Below, one piece after another: positions 49,799 through 59,183 of a stretch of 64,000 nt of DNA. A model generated the notes under the pieces. That model had not been told where the DNA came from. It saw nothing but the letters and a program-made list of their open reading frames with translations, and did no database searches. Both the position numbers and the translations under genes were made by a program. Where the stretch lies: assembly GCA_003577305.1 (NCBI GenBank), contig QEVL01000003.1:62001-126000 (forward strand), given 5' to 3'. Each line of letters opens with the position of its first letter. Within the stretch, counting starts at the first letter, position 1. Source of the DNA: Burkholderiales bacterium (GTDB taxonomy: Bacteria; Pseudomonadota; Gammaproteobacteria; Burkholderiales; Burkholderiaceae_E).

Positions 49799-52267
49799 GT
49801 GTCCACCCTGTCGGTCATCCGAGCCGCGCGCCGCCTGCGCAACAGCGCGACGGCGCTCGCGTTCTCGATGCTGGTTGCGTACCCCGCGGCGGCCCAAGGC
49901 CCCGACTCCCATGAGGCGGCCATCGCGCTGGCCCGCAGCGGCGACTACGCGAACGCGCTCGCCGCACTCGAACGCCTGGCGGCCGCACGCCCGCACGACC
50001 TGCGGATCGCGTTCGACAGGATCGTCGTGCTCGGCTGGGCTGGCAAAGACGCGCAGGCACTGGCCCGCGCTTCCGGGCTCGATCTGGCCGGCGCGCCCGC
50101 ATACGCGCTCGAAAGCATCGGCCGTTCGGCGCGAAACCTGAAGCGATTCGATCTCGCGGAATCGGTCTATCGGCGCTCGGTCTCGGCGCATCCCGAGCGC
50201 CAGGCGAGCCGGATCGGGCTCGCGCTGACGCTGTCCGATCGCGGTCGGCACGACGAGGCCCGCCGGCTGCTCGACGAAGCGCTCGCGGCGGCGCCGACGG
50301 GCGCGGACCGCGCCGGCCTGCTGGTTGCGCGGGCGAACGTGGCCGAGTCGGCTGGCGAGTGGCCGGCCGCACTGTCGAAGTACCAGGAAGCGCTCGCGAC
50401 CGACCCGCAGTCGAAAGACGCGCAGGCCGGCCTCGTGCGCACCACCGCCCGCCTCGGAGCGCCCGGCCTCGCGGCCGCCTTCGCGGCTCGGCATCCCGGC
50501 CTGCTGTCGGCCGCGGAAGCTGCCGCGATCGCCGATGACCAGGCCGCGATCGAGATTCGCTGGGGGCGCATCCAGGAGCGCATCGAATCAGGCGAAGCCC
50601 GCTTCGCCTGGCTCGACCGCGCGCTCCAGCGCAGCGACGGCGCGGCGGCGCGGCTCGCCGCTGCACGGAGTGGCTCGACGGGCACAACACCCGCGGCGTT
50701 CGACGCCTCCGAGCGCCGGCTGCTCGCGGACCGGATCGTGGCGCTCGAACTGCGCCGCCGCCCCGAAGACGCGGTGGCGCTCTACCAGAGCCTGCGCGAT
50801 GCCGGCATTGCGGTGCCGGCGTACGCATTGGCTTCGGCCGCCGACGCGATGCTCACGGTGCGGCGGCCCGAGGAAGCGGCAACCCTGTACCGTGCAACCC
50901 TGCAGGTGCAGCCGGACGACTTCGCCGCTTCGCTCGGCCTGTTCTTCGCGCTGGTCGAGAGCGAGCGCCTCGACGAGGCGATCGCGCATGCCGATGCGCT
51001 TGCCGCGCGCACTGCGCCGCTGCGTTCGGCGCACCGTGGCAACGCCGACGCCGTGACCGCCCGCTCCGCTGCGGTGCTCGGTCGCGTCTTCGGCGACCGC
51101 CTCGACGACGCCGAGCGCATGGCGCACGCGCTGCGCGACGCATATCCGTACAACGCCGGGGTGCGCGAGGCTTTCGGTTCCACCGCGCATGCGCGCGGCT
51201 GGCCCCGCCTGGCCGACGAGGAGTTTCGCCGCGCGCTGGCGGTCGACCCCGGAAACGCGGGGCTGCACGCCGAGCGCGTCCAGCCGCTGCTCGACGTGCA
51301 CGCGTGGGCCGAAGCCCGGGCGCAACTCGGCGAAGCGCTCGACCGGCGCCCCGACGACAGCCGCGTGAAGCGCGCGCAGGACCTGTGGACCGTGCATCGC
51401 ATGCGCGAGTTCGAGTCGAGCGCCGGCTTCGGGCGATCGAGCGACGCCACGCCCACCGGAACCGACGACTGGCGACTCGACGCCCGCGTCTACACGCAGC
51501 CACTTCGTGATCGATGGCGCGTCTTTGCCCAGAGTTCGATTGCGCACGCCGACTTCGCCGGCGACAGTGTGCGCTGGCACCGCGAAGGGCTCGGCGCGGA
51601 ATATCGGGCCCGCGATCTCCGGCTGACGGCCGCCGTGACCGACGGTTCGTCTGGGCGCACCGGCCTCGAAGCGAGCGCCGCCCGGCAGTTCGGCGACCGC
51701 TGGTCGGTCGAACTGCTCGGCAGTACCGTCTCGGCCAACCTGCCGATGCAGGCCTGGCGCGCCGGCGTGCGCGCGAACGAAGCGGCAGCCACCGTACGCT
51801 ACGCGGTGAACGAGTCGCGCAGTTTCGCCGCGGGCGCGAACCGCCTCGGATTCAGCGACGGCAACGATCGCACGGCCGGCTGGGCCTCGTGGTTCGAGCG
51901 CTGGACGAGCACGCCGCGCTGGCGCTTCGAGACCACGGCCTGGCTCGGCGCGTCGCGCAACTCGCTCGACGGCGCGCCGTACTTCAACCCGGCCAGCGAC
52001 GTCACCGCGAGCGTCGAGGCCGCAGCGGAGTGGCTCACCTGGCGGCGCTACGAGCGCAGCTTCCGGCAGCGCCTGGCCGCGACGGTCGGCAGCTATTCGC
52101 AGGAGGACTTCGGCAGCGGCGCGGTGCTCGGTCTGTCGTACGAGCACGTCTGGGAGTTCGATCGTCGCCTGTACCTGCGCTACGGCATCGGGCGGCTGCT
52201 GCGGCCGTACGACGGCGAACGCAGCGGCCGAAGCTTCGCGACGCTCAGCGTCAACGGGAGATTCTGA
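49799..52267 (+). CDS. pgaA: Poly-beta-1,6-GlcNAc export porin PgaA
   Basis: Outer-membrane secretin for partly deacetylated PNAG. Signal peptide 'ATALAFSMLVAYPAAAQ', a periplasmic TPR superhelix (residues ~30-500, e.g. 'ALARSGDYANALAALERLAA', 'AESVYRRSVSAHPERQ') and a C-terminal 16-strand beta-barrel rich in aromatic strands ending 'SFATLSVNGRF' with terminal Phe. 822 aa from GTG 49799; a TTG at 49781 is possible. First of pgaABCD. Confidence 0.92.
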   Translation: MSTLSVIRAARRLRNSATALAFSMLVAYPAAAQGPDSHEAAIALARSGDYANALAALERLAAARPHDLRIAFDRIVVLGWAGKDAQALARASGLDLAGAPAYALESIGRSARNLKRFDLAESVYRRSVSAHPERQASRIGLALTLSDRGRHDEARRLLDEALAAAPTGADRAGLLVARANVAESAGEWPAALSKYQEALATDPQSKDAQAGLVRTTARLGAPGLAAAFAARHPGLLSAAEAAAIADDQAAIEIRWGRIQERIESGEARFAWLDRALQRSDGAAARLAAARSGSTGTTPAAFDASERRLLADRIVALELRRRPEDAVALYQSLRDAGIAVPAYALASAADAMLTVRRPEEAATLYRATLQVQPDDFAASLGLFFALVESERLDEAIAHADALAARTAPLRSAHRGNADAVTARSAAVLGRVFGDRLDDAERMAHALRDAYPYNAGVREAFGSTAHARGWPRLADEEFRRALAVDPGNAGLHAERVQPLLDVHAWAEARAQLGEALDRRPDDSRVKRAQDLWTVHRMREFESSAGFGRSSDATPTGTDDWRLDARVYTQPLRDRWRVFAQSSIAHADFAGDSVRWHREGLGAEYRARDLRLTAAVTDGSSGRTGLEASAARQFGDRWSVELLGSTVSANLPMQAWRAGVRANEAAATVRYAVNESRSFAAGANRLGFSDGNDRTAGWASWFERWTSTPRWRFETTAWLGASRNSLDGAPYFNPASDVTASVEAAAEWLTWRRYERSFRQRLAATVGSYSQEDFGSGAVLGLSYEHVWEFDRRLYLRYGIGRLLRPYDGERSGRSFATLSVNGRF

Positions 52268-52268
52268 G

Positions 52269-54248
52269 GTGAAGCTCGCATCGCTGTGTCGCGGTCTGTG
52301 CCTGCTGGTGGCTGCATTCGCACCGCTGCTCGCGCCGGCGCAGGCGTCGGCGCGCGAACCGGCCATGGCGCCGGGCGCGTTCCTCGCGCTGTCGTACCAC
52401 GAAGTACCCGGCGACGGCCTGCCGGCCGCGGCGCCCGGCGCCGGCCGTTACGGCGTGGAGATCTCGCACCTGATCGCGCAGTTCAGCTGGCTGCGCGAGA
52501 ACGGCTATCGGCCGGTCAGCCTCGAGCAGATCGCCCGGGCGCGCGAGGGCGGCGCCGCGCTGCCGGACAAGGCCGTGCTGCTCAGCTTCGACGACGGTTA
52601 TGCGGATTTCCACGCGCACGTCTACCCGGTGCTGAAGCTGTTCGGGTATCCGGCGGTGATCGCGCTGGTCGGCAGCTGGATGGATGCGCCTGCCGGCACC
52701 ACGGTCGACTACGACGGGAAGAAGGTGTCACGCGAAACCTTCCTGTCGTGGGCGCAGGTGCGCGAGATGATGGCCTCGGGCCTGGTGGAGGTCGCCTCGC
52801 ACTCCTATGCGCTGCATCGCGGCGTGATCGCCAACCCGCAGGGCAACGGGCAGCCCGCAGGGGTCGCGAGGATCTACGACCCGTCCACCCGCAGCTACGA
52901 GAGCGACGAGGCGTGGCTCGCGCGCATCCGCGACGACCTGCAGCGCAACGCGCGCCTGATCGAACGCGAAACCGGCAAGGCGCCGCGCGCGATGGTCTGG
53001 CCGTACGGCCGTTACAACGTCGCGACGCAACGAATCGCGCGCGAACTCGGCATGCCTCTGATGCTCACGCTCGAGGGCGGCGTCAACGCGGCGGGCGATC
53101 CGCTCGACCGGATCCGTCGCATCATCGTCGAATCGAGCCCCGACCTCGGCGAGTTCGTCGACGAGATCGAACGGGTCTGGCCCGAGCCCCCGCAGCGCGT
53201 GGTCCACGTCGACCTCGACTACGTCTACAGCGCCGACCCGGACGAGCAGGAGCGCAACCTGTCGGCGCTGCTCGAGCGCATCAAGGCGATCCGGCCCACC
53301 ACGGTCTACCTGCAGGCGTACGCGGATCCCGACGGCGACGGCGAGGCCGACGCGCTGTATTTCCCCAACAGCCAGATGCCGATGCGGGCAGACCTGTTCA
53401 ACCGGGTCGCCTGGCAACTCGAGACCCGCGTCGACGTGCGCGTCTACGCGTGGATGCCGGTGCTCGCGTTCCGGCTGCCCGAAGGCCATCCGGCGCGCGA
53501 CGACCTCGTGCAGGCGGCGCCCGCCGGGGCCGGGCCGACCTACCGACGGCTGTCGCCCTTCTCCCCACGCGCGCGCGCCGCGATCGCCTCGATCTACGCC
53601 GACCTGGGACGCCACGCACGCTTCAGCGGCCTGCTGTTCCACGACGACGCGCTGATCGGCGACCGCGAGGACGACAGCCCGTGGGCCCGCGCCGTCTACC
53701 GTGACCGATGGGGGCTGCCGGGTTCGGTCGACGCGATCAGGGCGCACCCGCAGGCAGCAACCGAGTGGTCGCGCCGCAAGCTCGCATGGCTGGTCGACTT
53801 CACTCGCGAACTCGCGTCGGCGGTCGAAACCTGGAATGCGCCGCTGAAGACGGCGCGCAGCCTGTATGCGGCGCCAGTCCTCGACCCGGCGGCACAGGAC
53901 TGGTTCGCTCAATCACTTCCCGCATTCCTCGAGGCATACGACTACGCCGCGCTGATGGCGATGCCGTACCTGGAGGGCTCGCAGCAGCCGGAGCGGTTCC
54001 TGCACTCGCTCGTCCGCGCGGTCTCCACGCACCCGCAAGGCCTGGCACGCACCGTGTTCGAGTTGCAGACCCGCGACTGGCGCGACCAGCAGGCGGTGCC
54101 TGCGACCCGAACGGCGGCCTGGATCCGGCTGCTCGAACTCTCGGGCGCTCGCCAGATCGGCTACTACCCGGACGACCTGCATGCCGACGTACCCGAGTTG
54201 CGCCGGCTCGTTCCGGCGTTCTCGCTGCGCTCGACCCCGGAGCCCTGA
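52269..54248 (+). CDS. pgaB: PNAG N-deacetylase PgaB
   Basis: Periplasmic enzyme that partially deacetylates PNAG before export. Signal peptide to about residue 29; unlike E. coli PgaB there is no lipobox cysteine. N-terminal NodB deacetylase domain with 'LLSFDDGYADFHAHVYPV' (two catalytic Asp) and 'SHSYALHRGV' (two metal His). C-terminal glycoside-hydrolase-like domain from ~residue 310 ('VHVDLDYVYSADPDEQ', 'LLFHDDALIGD'). 659 aa. GTG 52269 is one base after the pgaA stop. Confidence 0.94.
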   Translation: MKLASLCRGLCLLVAAFAPLLAPAQASAREPAMAPGAFLALSYHEVPGDGLPAAAPGAGRYGVEISHLIAQFSWLRENGYRPVSLEQIARAREGGAALPDKAVLLSFDDGYADFHAHVYPVLKLFGYPAVIALVGSWMDAPAGTTVDYDGKKVSRETFLSWAQVREMMASGLVEVASHSYALHRGVIANPQGNGQPAGVARIYDPSTRSYESDEAWLARIRDDLQRNARLIERETGKAPRAMVWPYGRYNVATQRIARELGMPLMLTLEGGVNAAGDPLDRIRRIIVESSPDLGEFVDEIERVWPEPPQRVVHVDLDYVYSADPDEQERNLSALLERIKAIRPTTVYLQAYADPDGDGEADALYFPNSQMPMRADLFNRVAWQLETRVDVRVYAWMPVLAFRLPEGHPARDDLVQAAPAGAGPTYRRLSPFSPRARAAIASIYADLGRHARFSGLLFHDDALIGDREDDSPWARAVYRDRWGLPGSVDAIRAHPQAATEWSRRKLAWLVDFTRELASAVETWNAPLKTARSLYAAPVLDPAAQDWFAQSLPAFLEAYDYAALMAMPYLEGSQQPERFLHSLVRAVSTHPQGLARTVFELQTRDWRDQQAVPATRTAAWIRLLELSGARQIGYYPDDLHADVPELRRLVPAFSLRSTPEP

Positions 54249-55517
54249 GTGCCGATGATGAACCCGTCCGCTTTCGGCGAAGCCCTGATGGCCTTCGTCT
54301 TCTACTATCCGCTGTTCATGGCGTACCTGTGGATGGCCGGTGCGCTGTACTACTGGTTCCACTACGAACGCCGCAGCGGCAAGCCCGACGAACTGCCGGA
54401 GCTGGACGAATACCCGACGGTGGCGGTGATCGTCCCCTGCCACAACGAGGAAGCGCACGTCGTCGAGACGATCGAATGGCTGATGGCCTCGAAGTATCCG
54501 GATCTCGAGGTCGTGGCAGTCGACGACGGCAGCACCGATGGCACCGCGGCCGCGCTGCGCGAACTCGCCGGACGCTTCCCGCGGCTGCGCGTCATCCAGC
54601 TGGCGCACAACCAGGGCAAGGCCGCGGCGCTGAACGCGGCAGCGACGATGACCTGCGCCGAATTCCTCGTCTGCATCGACGGCGACGCGCTCCTCGATCC
54701 GTCCGCCGTGCACTGGCTGATCTGGCATTTCCGCTCGCCGCGCGTGGGCGCCGTGACCGGAAACCCGCGCGTACGCACCCGATCGACGCTGCTCGGGCGC
54801 CTGCAGGTCGGTGAATTCTCGTCGATCATCGGCCTGATCAAGCGCGCCCAACGCACCTACGGTCGGGTGTTCACCGTCTCCGGTGTGGTCAGCGCCTTCA
54901 GGCGCCGCGCGCTGCACGAGGTCGGCTACTGGAGCACCGACATGCTGACGGAAGACGTCGACGTGTCGTGGAAGCTGCAGACGCGCCGCTGGGACGTGCG
55001 CTTCGAGCCCAATGCGCTGTGCTGGATCCTGATGCCCGAGACCTTCCGCGGCCTGTGGAGGCAGCGCCTGCGCTGGGCAACCGGCGGCATGCAGGTGCTG
55101 ATCGCGAACTGGCACGGGCTGCACGCGTGGAACATGCGCCGCATGTGGCCGGTGTTCACCGAGTTCGTCATCAGCGCCGTCTGGGCCTACGCGATGATGG
55201 GCGTGATCGCGCTCTGGCTGCTCGGCACGGTGCTCGGAGTGCCGGTGCCGATCGAAGTCCCCACGCTGCTGCCGAACTGGAGCGGCGTCGTGGTCGGCAC
55301 CACCTGCCTGCTTCAGGTCGCCACCGGAATGCTGCTCGATTCGCGCGTGGAGAAGGGCCTGTTCAAGCATTACTTCTGGATGATCTGGTACCCGCTGGCG
55401 TTCTGGTTGATCAACGTGTTCACCACGGTGGTGGGCGTGCCCAGGGCGCTGCTTCGTTCCAGGGGAGAGCGTGCAAGATGGAAAAGCCCGGATCGCGGAC
55501 TGCTGCCCGACCGCTGA
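54249..55517 (+). CDS. pgaC: Poly-beta-1,6-GlcNAc synthase PgaC
   Basis: Processive GT2 inner-membrane synthase polymerising GlcNAc from UDP-GlcNAc. N-terminal membrane segments (residues ~12-38), catalytic domain with 'VIVPCHNEEAHVVETI', 'VDDGSTDGT', 'CIDGDALLDP' (DxD), 'LTEDVDVSWKLQTRRW' and 'RQRLRWATGG' (QxxRW-like), then C-terminal membrane helices. 422 aa. GTG 54249 follows the pgaB stop directly with GGAG 6 nt before. Confidence 0.95.
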   Translation: MPMMNPSAFGEALMAFVFYYPLFMAYLWMAGALYYWFHYERRSGKPDELPELDEYPTVAVIVPCHNEEAHVVETIEWLMASKYPDLEVVAVDDGSTDGTAAALRELAGRFPRLRVIQLAHNQGKAAALNAAATMTCAEFLVCIDGDALLDPSAVHWLIWHFRSPRVGAVTGNPRVRTRSTLLGRLQVGEFSSIIGLIKRAQRTYGRVFTVSGVVSAFRRRALHEVGYWSTDMLTEDVDVSWKLQTRRWDVRFEPNALCWILMPETFRGLWRQRLRWATGGMQVLIANWHGLHAWNMRRMWPVFTEFVISAVWAYAMMGVIALWLLGTVLGVPVPIEVPTLLPNWSGVVVGTTCLLQVATGMLLDSRVEKGLFKHYFWMIWYPLAFWLINVFTTVVGVPRALLRSRGERARWKSPDRGLLPDR

Positions 55518-56029
55518 TCATCGATCGGCCCGACCTGCAGTCGACACCGCAGCGCGTCGTATCGACCGGCCTGACCGCCTTCTTCTGGGCCGTTTGGGCA
55601 TACCTCTGGCTGCCGGTCTTCGCGCTGCTCGGCTGGATCTTCGGCGCCTCGCGCTTCTACGAGGAAATGGTTCTCGAGCACGGCGGCACCGCGCTGCTCG
55701 ACGTGCTGGGCTGGTACGCGCTCGCGATCGGGCTGCTCGCCGGTTCGCTGGTGTCCTGGGCGCTGTACAACTTCATCCGGTTTCGCGGCAGGGAGCGTCG
55801 CTCGAGCCGCCGCGCCGCGACACTGGACGAGGTCGCAGCGCTCGCCGGACTCGAACCCGATGCGCTGCGGCACTGGCAGCAGGCACGCATGCTGCGAGTG
55901 CGGCACGACGAGTCGGGCCGAATCGAATCCGTCGAGATCGTCCCGCTCCCGAAAGCCGTCCCTCCCACTCCCGATGCCGCAGGAACAGCGCGACGCGAAA
56001 ACTCCGCTGGTATCCTCGCGGCTCGATGA
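55478..56029 (+). CDS. pgaD: PNAG synthesis accessory protein PgaD
   Basis: Small partner that stabilises PgaC; in E. coli the pair forms a cyclic-di-GMP receptor. Two membrane helices (residues ~30-55 and 78-100), with 'FWAVWAYLWLPVFALLGWI', and a cytoplasmic tail. 183 aa, longer than E. coli PgaD. Overlaps pgaC by 40 bp; start ATG 55478 has GGGGAGAG upstream. Stop overlaps the following transporter gene. Confidence 0.88.
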   Translation: MEKPGSRTAARPLIIDRPDLQSTPQRVVSTGLTAFFWAVWAYLWLPVFALLGWIFGASRFYEEMVLEHGGTALLDVLGWYALAIGLLAGSLVSWALYNFIRFRGRERRSSRRAATLDEVAALAGLEPDALRHWQQARMLRVRHDESGRIESVEIVPLPKAVPPTPDAAGTARRENSAGILAAR

Positions 56030-56934
56030 CTTCCGCGACGCCCCTTCCCCGCTGGCTCGGTGTCTCGCTGCTGCTGCTGATCGCCGCATCGTTCGCCAGC
56101 AACCACGTCGCCGCGCGGCTTGCCTTCGACCACGGCGCGAACGTCGCGACCGCCGTGGCGGTGCGCTCGATGGGCGCTGCGCTGTTCGTGCTGGCACTGC
56201 TCGTCCGGGCCGGCGTGCCGCTGCGCATGTCGGCAACGACGCTGCGCCGCGCGATCGGCATCGGCCTGCTCGTCGCGATCCAGAGCCTGTGCCTGTATTC
56301 GGCGGTGGCGCGCATTCCGGTGGCGCTGGCACTGCTCGCGTTCAACACCTTCCCGCTGATGCTCGGGCTGATCTCCTGGGCCGCCGGTGGCGAGCGCCCT
56401 TCGCGGCGCGCCTTCGTGGCCATGCCGATCGCGCTCGTCGGACTCGCGCTCGCGCTCGACGTGGCCGGCTTCGCCCGGCCGCCGGCCGGCGTCGCGGCGG
56501 AGCCCACGTCGATGGGCGTCGGTGTCGCCTTCGCACTGGGCGGCGCTGCGGCATTCGCCAGCGCGCTCTATCTGACCACCCGCTGGCTGGCCAGCACCGA
56601 TGGGCGCCTGCGCACCCTGGTGCTGATGCTGGTGGTGACCGCGGTCGCGATCGCCAGCGGCGCACTGGGCGGCCGCTTCGAGTGGCCGGCCGACGGCATC
56701 GGCTGGGCCGCGCTGGCGGGGCTCACCGTGCTCTACTCGTCTGCGATCACCGCGCTGTTCGTGCTGCTGCCCCGCCTGGGCGCGGTCAACAATGCCGCAG
56801 TGATGAATTTCGAGCCGATCGCGGCGCTCTTCCTCGGGTGGGTGATACTCGACCAGCAGGTCGCCGTGATCCAGATCGCGGGCGCGCTGATCGTGATCGG
56901 TGCGATCGTGATGCTGACCACCGGACAGCGCTGA
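56026..56934 (+). CDS. EamA/DMT-family transporter
   Basis: Ten-helix drug/metabolite transporter made of two EamA repeats. 302 aa; 'SFASNHVAARLAFDHGANVA' starts the first repeat and 'AALFLGWVILDQQVAVIQIA' is the conserved last segment. Substrate unknown. ATG 56026 overlaps the pgaD stop by 4 bp, so it appears co-transcribed with pga, though a link to PNAG is not established. Confidence 0.87.
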   Translation: MTSATPLPRWLGVSLLLLIAASFASNHVAARLAFDHGANVATAVAVRSMGAALFVLALLVRAGVPLRMSATTLRRAIGIGLLVAIQSLCLYSAVARIPVALALLAFNTFPLMLGLISWAAGGERPSRRAFVAMPIALVGLALALDVAGFARPPAGVAAEPTSMGVGVAFALGGAAAFASALYLTTRWLASTDGRLRTLVLMLVVTAVAIASGALGGRFEWPADGIGWAALAGLTVLYSSAITALFVLLPRLGAVNNAAVMNFEPIAALFLGWVILDQQVAVIQIAGALIVIGAIVMLTTGQR

Positions 56935-56973
56935 GCGCCGGCCCGCAACCCGGAACGCGAGAACGGGCCCGGG

Positions 56974-58089
56974 TCACTCTTCCGCTCGATCCGCAGTCTG
57001 CCCCGCTCGCTGCGCCAGGATCTCCCGATAGACGGCGATGTTGCCTTCGACCATCGCCTCGATCGTGAACCCGGACAGGATGCGCCGGCGGCCGGCCTCG
57101 CCCAGCCTTCGCCTCAATGCCGGATCATCGAGCAGGCGGCGCAGGGCCTCGACGAGTCCGGGCACGTCTCCCGGCGTCACCAGCAGGCCGCTCACGCCGT
57201 CGCTGACGGCCTCCGGAAGTCCGCCTGCGCGGCTGGCGACGATCGGCACTGCCGCTGCGGAAGCCTGCAGTAGCGAGACACCGAGACCTTCCATTTCGGC
57301 CGGGTGGACGACGATATCCAGTCCACCGACCCATCGAGGCAGGTCGTTGCGAAAGCCCGCAAGACGAATCGTCTCGCGAAGGCCGCGCCGCCCGATCTCG
57401 GCGTCGAGTTCGCCGTGGAGCGGCCCCTGGCCGAACAGCAGCACGCGCAACGCCGGAAAGTCGCGACGCAGCGCGTCGATCGCAGCGATCAGATGGCGAT
57501 GCCCCTTGCGGGGAATCAGCTGCGCGATCATCCCGATCACGCACGCGTCGGCCTGAAGACCGAATTCGCGCAGGAACGCCGCGCGGTCGACCGGCTGGAG
57601 CCATGGATTCGCGTCGACCGCGCTGCGCACGCAACGGACGCGTTCGGGCGCCACTCCTTCGGAGACCAGGACGTCGCGGATGCCCTCGGAGATGGCAATC
57701 ACGCGGTCGAAGAGGCGATACTTGATCGCCACCAGCCAGCGCGGTTCCGGATTGTCGACCCTGCGCGAGAGCACGCAGGGCGCACCCGCCAGCCATGCGG
57801 CGACGCCGCCCCAGAGGTCTGCCCCGCGCCGACTGTGCAGATGCACGATTGCCGGTCGTTCGCTTCGTATCGTCCTTGCCAGTCGCCACGCAAGCGCGGC
57901 ATCGGCATCGCCGCGCATCGGTATCTCGATCACTCGCGCGGCGCTTCCCACCTGCTCGCCGATCGCCGCGCCCGGCGGACAGGCCAGGACATTGGCGATT
58001 CCGCGCTGCGCCAGGCCCTCGACCAGCCACGCCACCTGGCGTGCACCACCATAGAAGTGCCGGCCGGCCTCGACGTGCAGCACCTTCAT
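56974..58089 (-). CDS. GT4-family glycosyltransferase
   Basis: GT-B retaining glycosyltransferase, probably adding a sugar to LPS or another surface glycan. N-terminal 'MKVLHVEAGRHFYGGARQVA', and the C-terminal nucleotide-sugar motif 'HPAEMEGLGVSLLQASAAAV' with the E-x7-E pair. 371 aa from ATG 58089, which overlaps the upstream GT9 gene by 4 bp. Last gene of the four-gene glycan unit. Confidence 0.9.
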   Translation of the reverse strand: MKVLHVEAGRHFYGGARQVAWLVEGLAQRGIANVLACPPGAAIGEQVGSAARVIEIPMRGDADAALAWRLARTIRSERPAIVHLHSRRGADLWGGVAAWLAGAPCVLSRRVDNPEPRWLVAIKYRLFDRVIAISEGIRDVLVSEGVAPERVRCVRSAVDANPWLQPVDRAAFLREFGLQADACVIGMIAQLIPRKGHRHLIAAIDALRRDFPALRVLLFGQGPLHGELDAEIGRRGLRETIRLAGFRNDLPRWVGGLDIVVHPAEMEGLGVSLLQASAAAVPIVASRAGGLPEAVSDGVSGLLVTPGDVPGLVEALRRLLDDPALRRRLGEAGRRRILSGFTIEAMVEGNIAVYREILAQRAGQTADRAEE

Positions 58090-59147
58090 CTTGCAGCTCC
58101 GAGCGCCAGGCCGGCCTCCTCGACCACCCGATCGGCAGTGATCTCGCGCATGCATGTCCAGGCGCCGCCACAGGTCGGGCGTCTGCCGCACGGCGAGCAA
58201 CCCAGGCCGAGCCACACGACACGCGCGTTCGCACGCCCCGTGTTCGTGTAGGGACGCGTCGACCCGAACAGCGCGACCGTCGGCACCGAGAATGCGATCC
58301 CCATGTGGGTGAGCCCAGTGTCCACGCCGACCAGAAGAGCGGCATGACGGACGATGGCTGCCGCCTCGCCCAGGTCGGTCGCTCCGGCGAGGTCGACCAG
58401 ACCCGGCGCCGCGCAGGCAATGCGCGCGGCCGCCTCGCGGTCCGAGTTGCCGCCGAGCAACACGATCCGCAGGCCCGTCCGGGCCTGCAGCTTCCCCGCC
58501 AGCTCGATCCAGGCATCTTCGAACCAGTGCTTCTGCGGGCGGGTCGTGAAGGCGGCGAAAACCGCGTAACGTGCCGGTTCGATTCCGCGTTTCGCCAGTC
58601 GTGCAAGGGCACGCTGTTCGGCGTTCGCGTCGAGGCTCAGGCGTGGCAGGAAGTCATCGCAGTCGAGCCCCAGGTATTGCGCGAGATGCAGGTACTCCGA
58701 GCCGATGCGTGCCGGGTCTCCGGCGCGCTCAACGACCTCGGTCACGAGCCACCGGCTGCCCTCTCGCGCTCCCAGGCCCACGCGCCTCGGAGCGCCGCTC
58801 ATTCGCGCGATCAGGGCGCTCTTGGCCAGGCCGTGCAGATCGAGTGCGAGATCGAAGTGCCGCTGCCGCAGTTGCGCTCGAAACGCGCCAACGCGTCGCC
58901 ACAGTTCGGCCCAGTGCCGGCGCCTCCACAACTCGAGCCACTGCGTCTTCGGCCAGACGATGCATTCGTCGATCGCCGGGTCGGAAGCGATCAGTGCATC
59001 GATGCCGGGTTCGACCACCCATGCGATGTAGGCCCCGGGCCAGCTGCGTCGCAACGCCGCTGCCAGCGGCGACGCGAAGACCACGTCACCGATGGCAGAC
59101 GTGCGAACGACCAGGACACGCGGCGAGGCCGCAGCGGATCGGTTCAT
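58086..59147 (-). CDS. Heptosyltransferase-like GT9-family glycosyltransferase
   Basis: GT9 (WaaC/WaaF/WaaQ-type) enzyme transferring heptose or a similar sugar to the LPS core. N-terminal 'RTSAIGDVVFASPLAAAL' and C-terminal 'GVDTGLTHMGIAFSVPTVALFG' are the family signatures; the tail 'CSPCGRRPTCGGAWTCM' has the Cys-rich heptosyltransferase end. 353 aa. GmhB, which makes the heptose donor, is encoded elsewhere in the window. Confidence 0.92.
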   Translation of the reverse strand: MNRSAAASPRVLVVRTSAIGDVVFASPLAAALRRSWPGAYIAWVVEPGIDALIASDPAIDECIVWPKTQWLELWRRRHWAELWRRVGAFRAQLRQRHFDLALDLHGLAKSALIARMSGAPRRVGLGAREGSRWLVTEVVERAGDPARIGSEYLHLAQYLGLDCDDFLPRLSLDANAEQRALARLAKRGIEPARYAVFAAFTTRPQKHWFEDAWIELAGKLQARTGLRIVLLGGNSDREAAARIACAAPGLVDLAGATDLGEAAAIVRHAALLVGVDTGLTHMGIAFSVPTVALFGSTRPYTNTGRANARVVWLGLGCSPCGRRPTCGGAWTCMREITADRVVEEAGLALGAAR

Positions 59148-59183
59148 CTGGAGGCGAATCGCACCTTGCGCACGCCCGGGATC

